A program made the position numbers and the translations under genes. The notes below the pieces were generated by a model. It searched no databases and had not been told where the DNA came from. It saw only the letters and a program-made list of their open reading frames with translations. This document shows, in pieces, positions 1 through 9,041 of a stretch of 64,000 nucleotides of DNA. This DNA is from Roseivirga sp. UBA6061 (GTDB lineage Bacteria; Bacteroidota; Bacteroidia; Cytophagales; Cyclobacteriaceae). Positions within the stretch are counted from its first letter, which is position 1; every line of letters begins with the position of its first letter. The stretch is taken from assembly GCA_002427745.1 (NCBI GenBank), contig DIYF01000092.1, forward strand, positions 68,546 to 132,545. Reading direction: 5' to 3'.

Positions 1-258
1 CAGGCCTGCCACAGCCCATTCCAGCACACAAGAGAGCGGATGGCCCAGACGGATATAGTCGAAAGCCGTGGGGAGTTCATTCAGTGCGGCAGACTCAGCG
101 TTGTTTTCGTTAAAGAGCTCTTCAAACCGATCCAGGAATTGGGTTTTCGCCAGCTTTTCTTCATAGATATCCAGTCGATGCGTGGTGAGATTGAGCCAGT
201 CAGCCGGCATATTGTTGGTTACATCTCTGAGATAGTCAAGTAGTTTGCTTTTTTCCAT
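1..258 (-). CDS. N-terminal part of an unrecognised protein, cut by the window edge
   Basis: An open frame runs from an ATG at 258 to the window edge without a stop (86 codons). It begins MEKSKLLDYLRD and includes PTAFDYIRLGHPLSCVLEW near the edge. It is hydrophilic with no signal peptide or membrane segment, so the product is probably cytoplasmic. I do not recognise the family from this N-terminal piece. The frame is supported by its amino-acid composition and by the absence of stops across the whole stretch; the overlapping plus-strand frame reads as a shadow. The 225 bases between this gene and the next hold no feature I can name, although they must contain this gene's promoter. Confidence 0.6.
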   Translation of the reverse strand, partial: MEKSKLLDYLRDVTNNMPADWLNLTTHRLDIYEEKLAKTQFLDRFEELFNENNAESAALNELPTAFDYIRLGHPLSCVLEWAVAGL

Positions 259-482
259 TCCTTTCAGCTTTTCAGGCTCCTCATTATAGTTTAAGTGTTT
301 TTAGAATAATGCTCCGGACCCTCTCTGAGGTCTTGTACACAGCAGTTCTTTTGCCTGCGGAAATTGTCTAAAAACACGACCATTACCAACACTTTTTAGT
401 AATGAAGAAGTTCCCTGCTTTCAGAGTGGATTGGAAAGTGACCGATGGAAGAAATAATCAGGCATTTAGCCATCAGACACAA

Positions 483-1289
483 CTAGATTTTTGCCAGCAG
501 ATAATCTGATATGGGGTTGCCTGCCTGTCCGAGTTTATGCACTATCTGATAGTGATTTAACTCCGGATATTCATAGAATTCTACAGAGGACTTGCCGGCT
601 TTTGCATGTAAAGCTCTTGACTGCTCAATGAAAAAATCGGTTTCTCCCGATCCCACAGTCAGCAAAACGGGGCACTCTAAATCCGCAAGGTCCTTATCGG
701 AAATGCTATACGACTCCACATCTTTTTTGCTCAATTGCAATACCTCATTCAAGTAGCTGTCTCTGATGGGGGCCAGATTAAAAATGCCGCTGAGACTACA
801 GACTGAAAGAATATCGGGCCTGATTGCCTTGTCCATTAAACAGGTCATTAATGCGAGATGACCACCTGCAGAGTGACCACAAAGCAAAATGCGTCTCGCA
901 TCTCCATTGTAATGATGAGCTTTCTCTTGAATCCACCTGACGCAAGCAAGAACGTCATGTATCAGGCCTTCCATATTCACAGCGGGGATAAGGCGGTAGT
1001 TAATAACGCAGGTGGTAATATTGTTTTTGATAAAGGGCTCGGCCACAAAGCTATAGCTGCTTTTGTCCAATGCCCGCCAGTAGCCACCATGTATAAATAT
1101 AAGGATAGGGGAGTCTGGAACTTCAGATGGGAAAACATCCAGGCTTTGCAGTGGTGCTTCTCCGTATTTCAGATCTAAATGGCATTTGTAACTGGTTCTC
1201 AGCCTTGCAGATTCACTTTCGTTAATGTCCAGGAAAGACTGAAAGTCCGGGTGTTGTGATCTTAGATTTAGCTGGTTGTCCGGTGTCAT
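483..1289 (-). CDS. Alpha/beta hydrolase, kynurenine-formamidase-like
   Basis: A 268-residue cytoplasmic alpha/beta hydrolase. The oxyanion-hole motif HGGYW lies at residues 67-71 and the nucleophile elbow GHSAGG has Ser140. Asp218 (GETDFF) and His246 (ELNHYQ) complete a plausible triad. The stretch YGEAPLQSLDVF (42-53) before the first strand is typical of arylformamidase-like members that hydrolyse N-formylkynurenine in tryptophan breakdown. No other kynurenine-pathway gene lies nearby, so the substrate is inferred from family resemblance only; a general carboxylesterase is the alternative. The gene follows the methyltransferase on the same strand with a 62-bp gap, so cotranscription is possible. 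The ATG at 1289 is the only start giving this full N-terminus. Confidence 0.8.
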   Translation of the reverse strand: MTPDNQLNLRSQHPDFQSFLDINESESARLRTSYKCHLDLKYGEAPLQSLDVFPSEVPDSPILIFIHGGYWRALDKSSYSFVAEPFIKNNITTCVINYRLIPAVNMEGLIHDVLACVRWIQEKAHHYNGDARRILLCGHSAGGHLALMTCLMDKAIRPDILSVCSLSGIFNLAPIRDSYLNEVLQLSKKDVESYSISDKDLADLECPVLLTVGSGETDFFIEQSRALHAKAGKSSVEFYEYPELNHYQIVHKLGQAGNPISDYLLAKI

Positions 1290-1351
1290 GAAGGTGTATT
1301 TGATATTGAATACAAAGGTGAGTCCTGGTAACGGAGGGGGGCGATCACCTG

Positions 1352-2152
1352 TTATCCGGGGGCATGCGTAGTTATCTGGAATATGCGTGGCAAACTCATG
1401 ATGGAATCTTCCCTTTGGCGGTGTTGTATCAGGCCCGATTGAATTTCAACAAACTCGCATTCTGAGAGTAATCCTTCATCCATAAGTGCCTGGGAGATGC
1501 CTTTGAAGGTAATTTCGGCCATCAGCTTTCCTTCTCCACTCATGTGTGCGGGTTGAGATATTTGAAAGGCTACATTGGTAAATCCCGCGTTGCTTAGCAG
1601 CACCGGCAGGCCCTGGCCCAAATTGGCATTAGCTCCTCGTTTTGTTAGCAAATCCTGGTAAAGGGACACATAGCGATCAAAGTCATCAGATTGAGGATGG
1701 CAGAAATGCCCGGAAAAGTCTGTCTCTTCGATTAACAGTTTACCGCCCGGGTTGAGCCATGTGAGAGCCTTCTCCAGAACCAGTCCGGGATTCGACAGGT
1801 GTGACAATAAAAATCTCGAATAGATCAGGTCATACTTGCGGTCACTCTCAAACTCATAGGCATCAGAAACGCTGAAATTGACATTTGCCATACCCAGAGC
1901 TTGGGCCGTCTGAGTAGCTTTTTGAATGTTGAGTTCATCGATATCTACACCAAGTACCTTTCCCTGATCTCCGGTCATTCGGGCGAGCATCATCGACACT
2001 TTTCCTATTCCACAGCCAAGGTCAAGGCAGGTCATGGCCCGGGCAATGTCTGCTTTTTGTAAGAATTCCCTCGTGCTGTCTTCGATGGTTCTACCTAAAA
2101 TATCTAATCGATCAGACCCTTCACCTCCTCCGTGAATAGCATATTCTGTCAT
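1352..2152 (-). CDS. Class I SAM-dependent methyltransferase
   Basis: A 266-residue soluble protein with a Rossmann-type methyltransferase fold. Motif I is LDLGCGIG (43-50), and the acidic end of the second strand is GVDID (68-72), which would bind the ribose of S-adenosylmethionine. SDAYEFES and YDLIYSRFLLSHL are the adenine-contact and post-strand-4 regions, and LLIEETDF is in the strand-5 region. The N-terminus (YAIHGGGEGSDRLDILGR) matches a broad group of small-molecule methyltransferases that start with a HGG-xx-GxxRL pattern. The acceptor substrate cannot be told. Upstream lies a 215-bp divergent region shared with the cytochrome/rhodanese lipoprotein. Confidence 0.85.
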   Translation of the reverse strand: MTEYAIHGGGEGSDRLDILGRTIEDSTREFLQKADIARAMTCLDLGCGIGKVSMMLARMTGDQGKVLGVDIDELNIQKATQTAQALGMANVNFSVSDAYEFESDRKYDLIYSRFLLSHLSNPGLVLEKALTWLNPGGKLLIEETDFSGHFCHPQSDDFDRYVSLYQDLLTKRGANANLGQGLPVLLSNAGFTNVAFQISQPAHMSGEGKLMAEITFKGISQALMDEGLLSECEFVEIQSGLIQHRQREDSIMSLPRIFQITTHAPG

Positions 2153-2367
2153 ATGGGTGAATTTACAGAAAGAAATTTAGTGTCAGTGCTGGTTAATACT
2201 TATCACGGGTGAGAATGAAGGACGGTTTTCCGTTGCGACCTGACTTAATTTAGTGCAGTCTTTATCTTTTTTTGATTTTATTTAGTAATGCACCATGGTT
2301 GCATTAATTTCAGTGATCACGCCTAAAAATCAATTTAGCTGATATAGGATTTACTTAACCCAGAATC

Positions 2368-4398
2368 ATGCATACCAACAGGATCTTTTCATGCCTCATT
2401 ACCTTTCTATTACCCGTCACTTTTCTTCTCAGTTGTAAGTCAGAAGCTCCTGTGAGCCCCTTTTTATTAGGGCAGGGCATTGGTATCAATAGTGCTACTC
2501 TGATGGTCCATGATTTGGAAGCAGCCATCACGTACTATCAGGACAGCCTGGGTTTCAATACTTCAGGAAGTGGTGAAAAGGGATATTTCGATGGATCACT
2601 GATGACTTCGGCCCGCTTTAACAACATGTCTACACTGGAGTTTATGTCGATGGATGACTCGGTGGAAGAGCGTACCGTACCGGCATTTATGAGGTCTTTT
2701 CTGGCATCGGGTGAGGGGGTGCGTCTTTTTTCTGTTTCAACTTCTTCTACAGACTCTGCCTTTTCTGAACTGACAGCCAGCGGTTATCAGATGGATTCCA
2801 TCAGGTCTTACCGCAATAGTTCCAGAGAGCCGCAGGGCTGGTCTCGTGATAGTGGTGGGGCCACACGCAGAAGCCTTGATTTCAATGCCTCTGAACCACC
2901 GGCTCAGCTTCCGAGATTTATTGAAAGGGTTGGATATGACTACAAGGGGGTAAATGATGACTGGAGAACCTATTATGTCTACAACAGAATGTTCAGTTCA
3001 CATCCGAATGGTGTGGTAGGGATGTCGGCCGTTAAGGTGGCAGTACAAGACCTGGAGGCAGCTCAGAAGGAGTTCTCAAAAATGGGATTTGAGCTCATAG
3101 CCCGGAATGATACAACTGCGAGGTATCGGGTTTTCCGCAATCAGGAGATCCACTTAGTGGCAGCCGGGCATGATCCACGGCTGGCTGACTTTTTGGACCA
3201 GAGAGGAGAGGGCGTATTCGGGCTAAGGTTTGAGGTAGAAAACCTGGACTCTACGGCTCTGTACCTTGAAAAGAAGCTTCCGCCAGCTGCTTTGACACAA
3301 ACATCTGATGAGCTCAGGGTTTTACCTGGGTATGCCTTTGGTGTACAGCTGGAGTTTGTGCAGGAACCGGAAGAGCAGGGCCTGATGGTGAGAAAGCTCA
3401 GCCCTAAGGAGGGGCTCGACAGTCTGGCAGTTTTACATGCCGGAGAGCTCTATACCAGGTACTGCGCACTCTGCCATGGAAATGACCGGCAAGGCTATGC
3501 AGCAGACAATGCACCATCACTTCGTTCGCATTCCCTGCTGGCTACCAGCAAAAACAACAACTTTATGAGGTATACCATTCAGTATGGCAGAGCCAACACT
3601 GCCATGGGCGGATACCTGAATACCCGTGGAGGGCCGATGGAATACATTGAAATAGAGTTGCTATTACAGTACCTGTACGAAATGGCTGAAGTAGAAGAGC
3701 CGGTAGAAGTATCCAGAGAACCCGTCATAGGTGATGTCGCGCTGGGTGCTTCGGTCTATGAAGATAACTGTGCGGTTTGTCATGGTAAGAATGGAGAAGG
3801 CGTCTCCGCTCCGGCACTGGGCAATCCCATGTTACTCGCTACGGCTACTGACCATTTCCTGCGCTATGCCATTGCCGAAGGACGCGATGGAACACCCATG
3901 ATTGCCTTCAAAGACAGTTTAAGCAGCGAGAAAATAGATGGTTTGACTGCCTTTTTAAGGAGCCGTGCCTCGGGCTGGGATATTCCTGAGCCGGATACCG
4001 TTTCTGTTCCGACTCCGGAAGAATATGTACTGAATCCCGACAGCGAGTCTCCTGTTTTCGAATTACGAGAAGGTAAGTATGTCTCTTCCGAGCAGGTAAA
4101 CAAAGCGCTTCAGGACAGCCTGCGCATGATCATTCTGGATGCCCGGTCGGAGGTGGCCTGGCGTCAAATGCATATTCCGGGTTCTTTCCCTGTACCGTAC
4201 TACGAAGACCCCGAGAACTTTATCAATGATATTCCCAATGACGGTACCCAGATTGTCATTTACTGTGCCTGTCCCCATGCTGCCTCGGGCCGTGTACAGA
4301 GCACTTTGAGGCGGCATGGTTTTAAGAATACCGCTATCATTGATGAGGGCATTCTGGTGTGGGCACAGATGGGTTTCCCCGTGCGTAACGGAGGCTGA
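2368..4398 (+). CDS. Exported lipoprotein: two VOC domains, two c-type cytochrome domains, rhodanese domain
   Basis: A 676-residue multidomain protein. The signal peptide ends in FLLSC, so Cys23 would be lipidated. Residues about 38-190 form a glyoxalase/VOC-like unit (INSATLMVHDLEAAITYYQDSLGF) and 218-335 a second one (MSAVKVAVQDLEAAQKEFSKMGF). Two haem c motifs follow: CALCH at 366-370 and CAVCH at 468-472, each with a downstream Met (413; 511) that could be the distal ligand. Residues about 572-676 are rhodanese-like (ILDARSE, HIPGS, IYCACPHAASG with Cys633 and Cys635). The order suggests a periplasmic redox or sulfur-handling protein, but no substrate can be assigned. Export agrees with cytochrome c maturation outside the cytoplasm. 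The stop is 12 bp from the convergent beta-barrel gene. VOC metal ligands were not verified. Confidence 0.85.
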   Translation: MHTNRIFSCLITFLLPVTFLLSCKSEAPVSPFLLGQGIGINSATLMVHDLEAAITYYQDSLGFNTSGSGEKGYFDGSLMTSARFNNMSTLEFMSMDDSVEERTVPAFMRSFLASGEGVRLFSVSTSSTDSAFSELTASGYQMDSIRSYRNSSREPQGWSRDSGGATRRSLDFNASEPPAQLPRFIERVGYDYKGVNDDWRTYYVYNRMFSSHPNGVVGMSAVKVAVQDLEAAQKEFSKMGFELIARNDTTARYRVFRNQEIHLVAAGHDPRLADFLDQRGEGVFGLRFEVENLDSTALYLEKKLPPAALTQTSDELRVLPGYAFGVQLEFVQEPEEQGLMVRKLSPKEGLDSLAVLHAGELYTRYCALCHGNDRQGYAADNAPSLRSHSLLATSKNNNFMRYTIQYGRANTAMGGYLNTRGGPMEYIEIELLLQYLYEMAEVEEPVEVSREPVIGDVALGASVYEDNCAVCHGKNGEGVSAPALGNPMLLATATDHFLRYAIAEGRDGTPMIAFKDSLSSEKIDGLTAFLRSRASGWDIPEPDTVSVPTPEEYVLNPDSESPVFELREGKYVSSEQVNKALQDSLRMIILDARSEVAWRQMHIPGSFPVPYYEDPENFINDIPNDGTQIVIYCACPHAASGRVQSTLRRHGFKNTAIIDEGILVWAQMGFPVRNGG

Positions 4399-4410
4399 TA
4401 CCGGTGATTT

Positions 4411-5034
4411 TCATAGTGTGAATATCAACAGGAGTCCGACTGAATTCAGGCTTTGCAGTTTTTGTTTATCGCTGATTCCGGCATTGTCGGCCGACTCAAA
4501 TTTGCTGAAATCAGACTGACCCTGATAGTTGATGCCTGCGCTTACTCTGTCCAGAACAGGAAAAATAAATCCCAGTCCAAACTCGGCTCCGAAATTCCAG
4601 CCGCTGTAGATGTCCTCCTGGATGCTGGTTTGAAATCTGTAGGCATCTTTAATGATGTTTTGTCCATAAAAGCCCAGGTTCCCAATGACTCTGAAACCTG
4701 CTGACGTTTCAGAGTTGATGGTCAGGAGCAGCGGGACCTTGAGCAAGGTTCGTTCGTGGTAAAAATTGCCGAGCTCGTTGAAGGCATTACCCGTGAGCTC
4801 GTTTACGCCAATACCGCTGGCCAGGCCCAGTTCTTCGTTGAATCTGTAATTCAAAAGAAATGCTCCGTTGTTGCTGTTCAGATTATAGTCGGGTTGGTTG
4901 TCATTTTTCACAACTCCGTACCCGATTCCTCCATAGCCAATGAGGCTCCATTTGCGGGCAGTGTCCTCCTGAGCGTATAGCAGAGGTCCGGTCAGAAAGA
5001 AAGTGAGCATAGAAAGGCAGTAGATTTTTCTCAT
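4411..5034 (-). CDS. Outer-membrane beta-barrel protein (PorT/OMP_b-brl type)
   Basis: A secreted protein of 207 residues from the ATG at 5034. This start puts a clean signal peptide first (MRKIYCLSMLTFFLTGPLLYAQ); the longer frame to 5073 begins with GTG and adds 13 hydrophilic residues, so I reject it. The mature part alternates short aromatic/hydrophobic strands with turns (WSLIGYGGIGYG, FLLNYRFNEELGLASGIGV, SVGLLLIFTL) and ends in a hydrophobic residue, as expected for an 8-stranded barrel. Function is unknown; Bacteroidota carry many such barrels. It runs tail-to-tail with the VOC/cytochrome/rhodanese gene. Confidence 0.8.
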   Translation of the reverse strand: MRKIYCLSMLTFFLTGPLLYAQEDTARKWSLIGYGGIGYGVVKNDNQPDYNLNSNNGAFLLNYRFNEELGLASGIGVNELTGNAFNELGNFYHERTLLKVPLLLTINSETSAGFRVIGNLGFYGQNIIKDAYRFQTSIQEDIYSGWNFGAEFGLGFIFPVLDRVSAGINYQGQSDFSKFESADNAGISDKQKLQSLNSVGLLLIFTL

Positions 5035-5430
5035 GATTTTTCGTTTTTGTCCAGTGTTTACACAGGCATTCACGCATACGGCCCCGACAATCAGGGCTAA
5101 GGCTCAGAGCAGCTTAAAGCGGGATGGTAGCCACGCTTTTTCGGCCTGAACGAGATAAGTCATAGGTGATTTCCTGTGACAAACCGGACACAACAACCAA
5201 TCCAAACACCTTGATTAATGGGGTTTTTAGGAGTTTTTAACAGATGGATATGCTTCTGTAGCCTTTGCCGGGAATAGCATAAACCAGTTGATGAACCTAT
5301 GGTGAACTCATACAATGAGAGGAGCTTCTTTCAGAAGGAAGGAATAAAGAACAAGAAGAACAGACGCCTGTTAAAGGATAAACCCGGAGGTGGATTGGTA
5401 AGGAGCTGAACAGTGGGTATATGTAGTCCT
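5035..5430. other. Intergenic region without a recognisable gene
   Basis: About 400 bp upstream of the beta-barrel gene and downstream of the small membrane protein gene. I see no convincing open frame, RNA gene or strong hairpin. It must hold the barrel gene promoter, but no good TAnnTTTG box stands out. Confidence 0.4.
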
Positions 5431-5934
5431 TTAACCTCGCTTCTTTATTTTTTCTTTGATGTTCTCAGAGTATTCCAAAAGTATTGAAGAGCTTTTTATT
5501 GCTTTTGCCAATCCCAGGAGTTTGAGTTTCATAGGGCCTTTTAATGCTTTCAGACGCTCAGAATCACCGGCACTTAAGTGTTTCTTTTCATGGATTAAGT
5601 CCTTAATACCGACCATTGCAGATTCAATCTCTCTGCTTTCGCAGGTTGGAAGTTCACTCCAGTAAAGCTCCCAGAACCTTTTATAGCTTGTCAAAAATGA
5701 ATCAGACTGGATGTCGTCATTCAGCACAAGCTCTGAAACAACTTTCAGGGTTTCTGTATAGAGCTTGTTCTGGTACTCCCAGAAGCCTTTCAGGTTTTCG
5801 AGAAGGAATTGATATTCCTTTTGCTCTATCTCCTTTTTTCTGTTTTGAATGGCCAGATACCAATTGCCCATTAATCCTATCAAAGCAACTATAATTGTGG
5901 CACTGGCTGATATTATAGTAACTATGTCTTTCAA
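5431..5934 (-). CDS. Small protein with one N-terminal membrane helix and helical tail, unknown function
   Basis: A 167-residue protein. Residues about 5-28 (IVTIISASATIIVALIGLMGNWYL) form a membrane helix, followed by a charged helical region (NRKKEIEQKEYQFLLENLKGFWEY) that could be a coiled coil, and a basic C-terminus (KEKIKKRG). It is probably an inner-membrane protein with a cytoplasmic helical domain. I do not recognise a family. The frame begins with TTG at 5934; no ATG lies before the membrane helix and an in-frame stop lies shortly upstream, so TTG is the only start that keeps the helix whole. Flanking gaps suggest a single-gene transcript. Confidence 0.6.
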   Translation of the reverse strand: MKDIVTIISASATIIVALIGLMGNWYLAIQNRKKEIEQKEYQFLLENLKGFWEYQNKLYTETLKVVSELVLNDDIQSDSFLTSYKRFWELYWSELPTCESREIESAMVGIKDLIHEKKHLSAGDSERLKALKGPMKLKLLGLAKAIKSSSILLEYSENIKEKIKKRG

Positions 5935-6040
5935 TCCGTTAGTGAATTTATTGCCTGATTATAACCTGACTGAAAACTAGAGAATAGTACGGGTTATTTA
6001 AAGAAAACAACCTGAGTAAATCTTATAAAGTAAAATTTTG

Positions 6041-6436
6041 CTATAGTTCTTCCACCAACTGAATGTTGTTGCCGCAGGTATCATTGAACACAGCCACTTT
6101 TACCACGCCCATTTCTGTTGGTTTCATACTGAATTCCACTCCCAGCTCAACCAGTCGGTCGTATTCTCCCTGAACATCGTCTACATCAAACTGGGTCCAG
6201 GGATACCCGGCTTCTCTCAGTGCATCCTGAAAGACTTTGGCTGGTTCGAAATGAAGAGGCGCAGGCTCCAGTACAAGCTCAGGCCCGTCCTGAGCGTCTC
6301 TGGAAACCACTGTCAGCCACCGGTTACCGCCTCCCAGCGGAGTGTCTTTCTTTTTGATAAATCCGAGTTTTTCAGTGTAAAACTTCAGTGCTTTTTCCTG
6401 GTCAAGAACCGGAATACTAATAACGGTAACCCTCAT
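6041..6436 (-). CDS. VOC (glyoxalase/bleomycin-resistance) family protein
   Basis: A 131-residue cytoplasmic protein with one complete VOC domain of two beta-alpha-beta-beta-beta units: VISIPVLDQEKALKFYTEKLGF at the start and FDVDDVQGEYDRLVELGVEF in the second half, closing with VAVFNDTCGNNIQLVE. The final acidic residue of the family (Glu in QLVEEL) is present. Members bind a metal and act on small substrates or bind drugs; which applies here is not visible. The start lies 31 bp after the stop of the AraC-type regulator on the same strand, so the two are probably one operon, with the regulator controlling the enzyme. Confidence 0.85.
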   Translation of the reverse strand: MRVTVISIPVLDQEKALKFYTEKLGFIKKKDTPLGGGNRWLTVVSRDAQDGPELVLEPAPLHFEPAKVFQDALREAGYPWTQFDVDDVQGEYDRLVELGVEFSMKPTEMGVVKVAVFNDTCGNNIQLVEEL

Positions 6437-6467
6437 TTTTGATATGCTTTATTTGATGTGCTAAAAT

Positions 6468-6872
6468 TCAGGATTCGGATTTCAGCATGCTTCTCGAAAG
6501 TTGCTCTTTTTGAAAGGTGCTTGGCGATTTTCCTGTTTTGGATTTGAACAGGCTGCTAAAGGAACCTAAGCTTTCAAACCCAACGGCAAAACAAGCTTCC
6601 GTGACCGAAAGCCCCTTCTCCAGATGGGTCTTAGACATTTCTATGCGCTTGTCTATCAGGTATTGTCTTGGTGTCTGGCCATAATACCTTTTAAAAAGGC
6701 GCAGGAGGTGATACTTGGAAATGCAATGGGTTTGTGAAAGCAGGTCCAGGTTCAAATCTGCTTCATAGTGGTGATTGATGTGATTGCGGACTGCAATAAC
6801 AGCATCCAACTGGGCCTGGTTTTTATAAATGGCCCCTTTGAGTATACTTAGCTGCTCCTGGTAAGATGTCAT
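6468..6872 (-). CDS. AraC family transcriptional regulator (DNA-binding domain only)
   Basis: A short regulator of 134 residues from the ATG at 6872 (MTSYQEQL). A TTG start at 6926 would add 18 residues that look unrelated, so I prefer the ATG. Most of the protein is the two-helix-turn-helix AraC domain: NLDLLSQTHCISKYHLLRLFKRYYGQTPRQYLIDKRIEMSKTHLE is the first half and SVTEACFAVGFESLGSFSSLFKSKTGKSPSTF the second. Only about 35 residues precede it, too few for a sugar-binding cupin, so ligand sensing would need a partner or be absent. It is the first gene of a probable two-gene operon with the VOC protein. Confidence 0.85.
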   Translation of the reverse strand: MTSYQEQLSILKGAIYKNQAQLDAVIAVRNHINHHYEADLNLDLLSQTHCISKYHLLRLFKRYYGQTPRQYLIDKRIEMSKTHLEKGLSVTEACFAVGFESLGSFSSLFKSKTGKSPSTFQKEQLSRSMLKSES

Positions 6873-7011
6873 TCTTTTGTCGTAGATATTTTTACCAAAG
6901 CCCTGGCCCGTCAGGACGGAGGCCAAAGCGCTTTTATCTTGTCTTAAGATACTGATTTAAGAGAAAAGAAACTCTTGTAAGCAAAACAGAGAAGCCGGGA
7001 ATTTTTGAGGA

Positions 7012-7632
7012 TCAAATAGTGAAGCCTACAAACAGTCCTAAGTAGCTGCTGTTAACGGTCCCAATAGCAGAACCGCTTTGCAGTTGCACGTCAGACCGTG
7101 GAATATGATTGTATTCCAGACCAAGCCTCGACTTACGTAATTGAATGCCCCCTCGTACGAGAAAACCGATTTTGTAGTTCACCGGTACTTCAAAGCTTTT
7201 GTCAGGCGGGGGAATCGTACTGACATCGAAGACCTCTACTGAATTCGCTATCAGGTAAGGCCCCATACCGAGCCCGAGGTAGGGGCGAAAGAAGAGTTTT
7301 CTGAAAATCCTTCTTTCATTCCACTGGTACTGAAAAGTAGCAACAGCTGAAAGGAAACCATCATCAAACTCTTCATCGATAAGGTATCGGGTATCATCAG
7401 CGTTTTCATAGGACTGCATGTTGACGGTAACACTCAGCCTTAACCCGACAGACGCGTGGTTCGAAACCCTTAAACGAGGTTCTGCATTGAGAAATAAGCC
7501 TACATTTCTGGCTTTTGAGAGTAGTCTTACCCCGGCTTCTACGCCAATTTCTGTGTTGGCTCTTTCCTGGGCATTCAGGCTGAAACAGCAGATGAATAAG
7601 CTGTAAAGAAGAAGCAGGGTACTCCTGAGCAT
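7012..7632 (-). CDS. Outer-membrane beta-barrel protein
   Basis: A 206-residue exported protein with signal peptide MLRSTLLLLYSLFICCFSLNAQ. The mature part shows alternating amphipathic strands with aromatic girdles (GVEAGVRLLSKARNVGLFLNAEPRLRV, SAVATFQYQWNERRIF, FRPYLGLGMGPYL, KIGFLVRGGIQLRKSRLGLEYN) and ends SSYLGLFVGFTI with the hydrophobic C-terminus used for barrel insertion. It is about the size of an 8-stranded barrel. The function is not known and the neighbours give no clue. The start ATG at 7632 is fixed by the signal peptide. Confidence 0.8.
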   Translation of the reverse strand: MLRSTLLLLYSLFICCFSLNAQERANTEIGVEAGVRLLSKARNVGLFLNAEPRLRVSNHASVGLRLSVTVNMQSYENADDTRYLIDEEFDDGFLSAVATFQYQWNERRIFRKLFFRPYLGLGMGPYLIANSVEVFDVSTIPPPDKSFEVPVNYKIGFLVRGGIQLRKSRLGLEYNHIPRSDVQLQSGSAIGTVNSSYLGLFVGFTI

Positions 7633-7735
7633 GGTGCTTTTATGATAGAACCATGATTAGGGGAAAAAATTGTAGGGAGCTGATCAGGAAACAGGAATAT
7701 TCCGAATCGCGAACAAAAGTAGTGAGGCCAAAGGT

Positions 7736-8602
7736 TCACAGGATCGCTTTGATTCCCTCTTTCAACTCGTAAAGTTCCAGGACCTGCTTGTCGGTAAACG
7801 GTTTATTGAAAATGGCCAGTTCATCCATCAGACCGCTAAAGTTCAGTCCCAGGAAAATCTTTGACTTCTCCCGTTCCCAGGTGAATGGATCGTCTATTCC
7901 CTCTATTGTCCCCACCTTTTGCCCGTTCAGATAAAGGTTTGCCAGACTGTTTACAGTGCCCAGATCTTTAAAGGATATAAGCACGTGTGTCCAGTTGCCT
8001 CTGGTAAATGCATTTGCCTTAATGCTGACAAGCCTCTTTTCAAAAACGCTTTTGACGGATGAATTGAGCGTATCCAGGGTCCAGGCATTTTTATCACCAA
8101 AAACACCCAGTCTGAAGTCTTTTGGATCTTCATCCGTGAAATCTACCCAGATCGATGCATCATTGAAGTTTGTGTCAGTAATTTGTACGGGGTCTGTATA
8201 GCCATCCAAATCTTTTGAGGGTTCAACACTTAACCAAAATGAAATTGTGCCGGACCAGTTTTCCAGATGATAGGCTATGTTGTCCTGGCCTTGATAATAG
8301 ACTACGGTGTCACTTTTCCGGCCAAATTCCAATGAACTGCCTGACCAACCTTTTCCCTCAACGATGCGGTGATCAGTGTTTTTTATACCCTTTCTTATTC
8401 CTTCCAGATTTCTCCCGGAATTAACATAGCTGGCTTTAGCCGCGTAGATATCAGGGTCACCTATGGCAAAGTCTGCTGTGGTGCCCTGATCAAAAGAAGC
8501 GTAGAAAGTCAGGGCTTCCTTAAGATCTGTATGCGTACCGGACTGGCAGGAGAAAAGCAGGAGGAATAAAAGTCCCGGGAAGATATTACAAAAGCCTTTC
8601 AT
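7736..8602 (-). CDS. LamG/concanavalin-like lipoprotein
   Basis: A 288-residue lipoprotein: the signal MKGFCNIFPGLLFLLLFSC puts the lipidated Cys at 19. The rest resembles a LamG-type beta-sandwich: LTFYASFDQGTTADFA near the start, WSGTISFWLSVEPS in the middle, TRGNWTHVLISFKD followed by ANLYLNGQKVGTIEG, and SGLMDELAIFNKPFTDKQVLELYELKEG at the end. This order (full-length strand, W-T-H, N-G, DELAIFN-xx-L) is the usual signature of the pfam LamG_3 group, which binds carbohydrate or protein ligands on the cell surface. No catalytic domain is attached, so it is likely a binding or scaffold protein. The ligand is unknown. Confidence 0.8.
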   Translation of the reverse strand: MKGFCNIFPGLLFLLLFSCQSGTHTDLKEALTFYASFDQGTTADFAIGDPDIYAAKASYVNSGRNLEGIRKGIKNTDHRIVEGKGWSGSSLEFGRKSDTVVYYQGQDNIAYHLENWSGTISFWLSVEPSKDLDGYTDPVQITDTNFNDASIWVDFTDEDPKDFRLGVFGDKNAWTLDTLNSSVKSVFEKRLVSIKANAFTRGNWTHVLISFKDLGTVNSLANLYLNGQKVGTIEGIDDPFTWEREKSKIFLGLNFSGLMDELAIFNKPFTDKQVLELYELKEGIKAIL

Positions 8603-9041
8603 TTTTGAGTTGGGTTAGAAGCGTCACTGATATCTTAGACTCAAAGGAAGAAGGATTAAGCGAAAGCAGACAGTAGCGTGTATGAGGACTTTTGAAGGCA
8701 TGGGATGAAAATTTTTCATCGAAATGCTGTGGTGGACTCAGGTCAGGAGTTAGGGTAGAGTACCGGAGGTCAGACATGAAAAACTTCTTGTTTTCAAATG
8801 CCTGCTATAAAGGAGGAGATGAATAACCAGTCCGCCCGAACCCCTTTATCCACAACAATAATCGTTGATTCACAACATATTATACTTTGATATAGAATAA
8901 ATATTTACGTTGAGGAGACCTAGTGGTAGAGCTTTTTGACCCGGAGGGTTGTAATCACAAGACCCTTTAAGACGGATTGACGGTATAAACATGTCATATC
9001 CGGAAACCACTTTTAATTCTTAACCATTAAATACAAATGCC
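8603..9041. other. Intergenic region; long leader of the jacalin-like gene
   Basis: About 440 bp between divergent genes. The part nearest the plus-strand gene is AT-rich at 8875-8910 and then has a short hairpin, GACCC-GGA-GGGTT at 8938-8950. The leader contains CTAGTGGTAGAGC, which recalls a tRNA D-arm, but no tRNA cloverleaf can be built. A promoter around 8886-8910 is plausible from composition, without a clear box. Confidence 0.4.

Noticed and set aside
8921..8960. tRNA-like stretch (CTAGTGGTAGAGC with a following GACCC/GGGTT hairpin) in the leader of the jacalin-like gene
   Set aside because: The D-arm-like word is not followed by an anticodon stem of five pairs with a seven-base loop, and no T-arm or acceptor stem can be paired.
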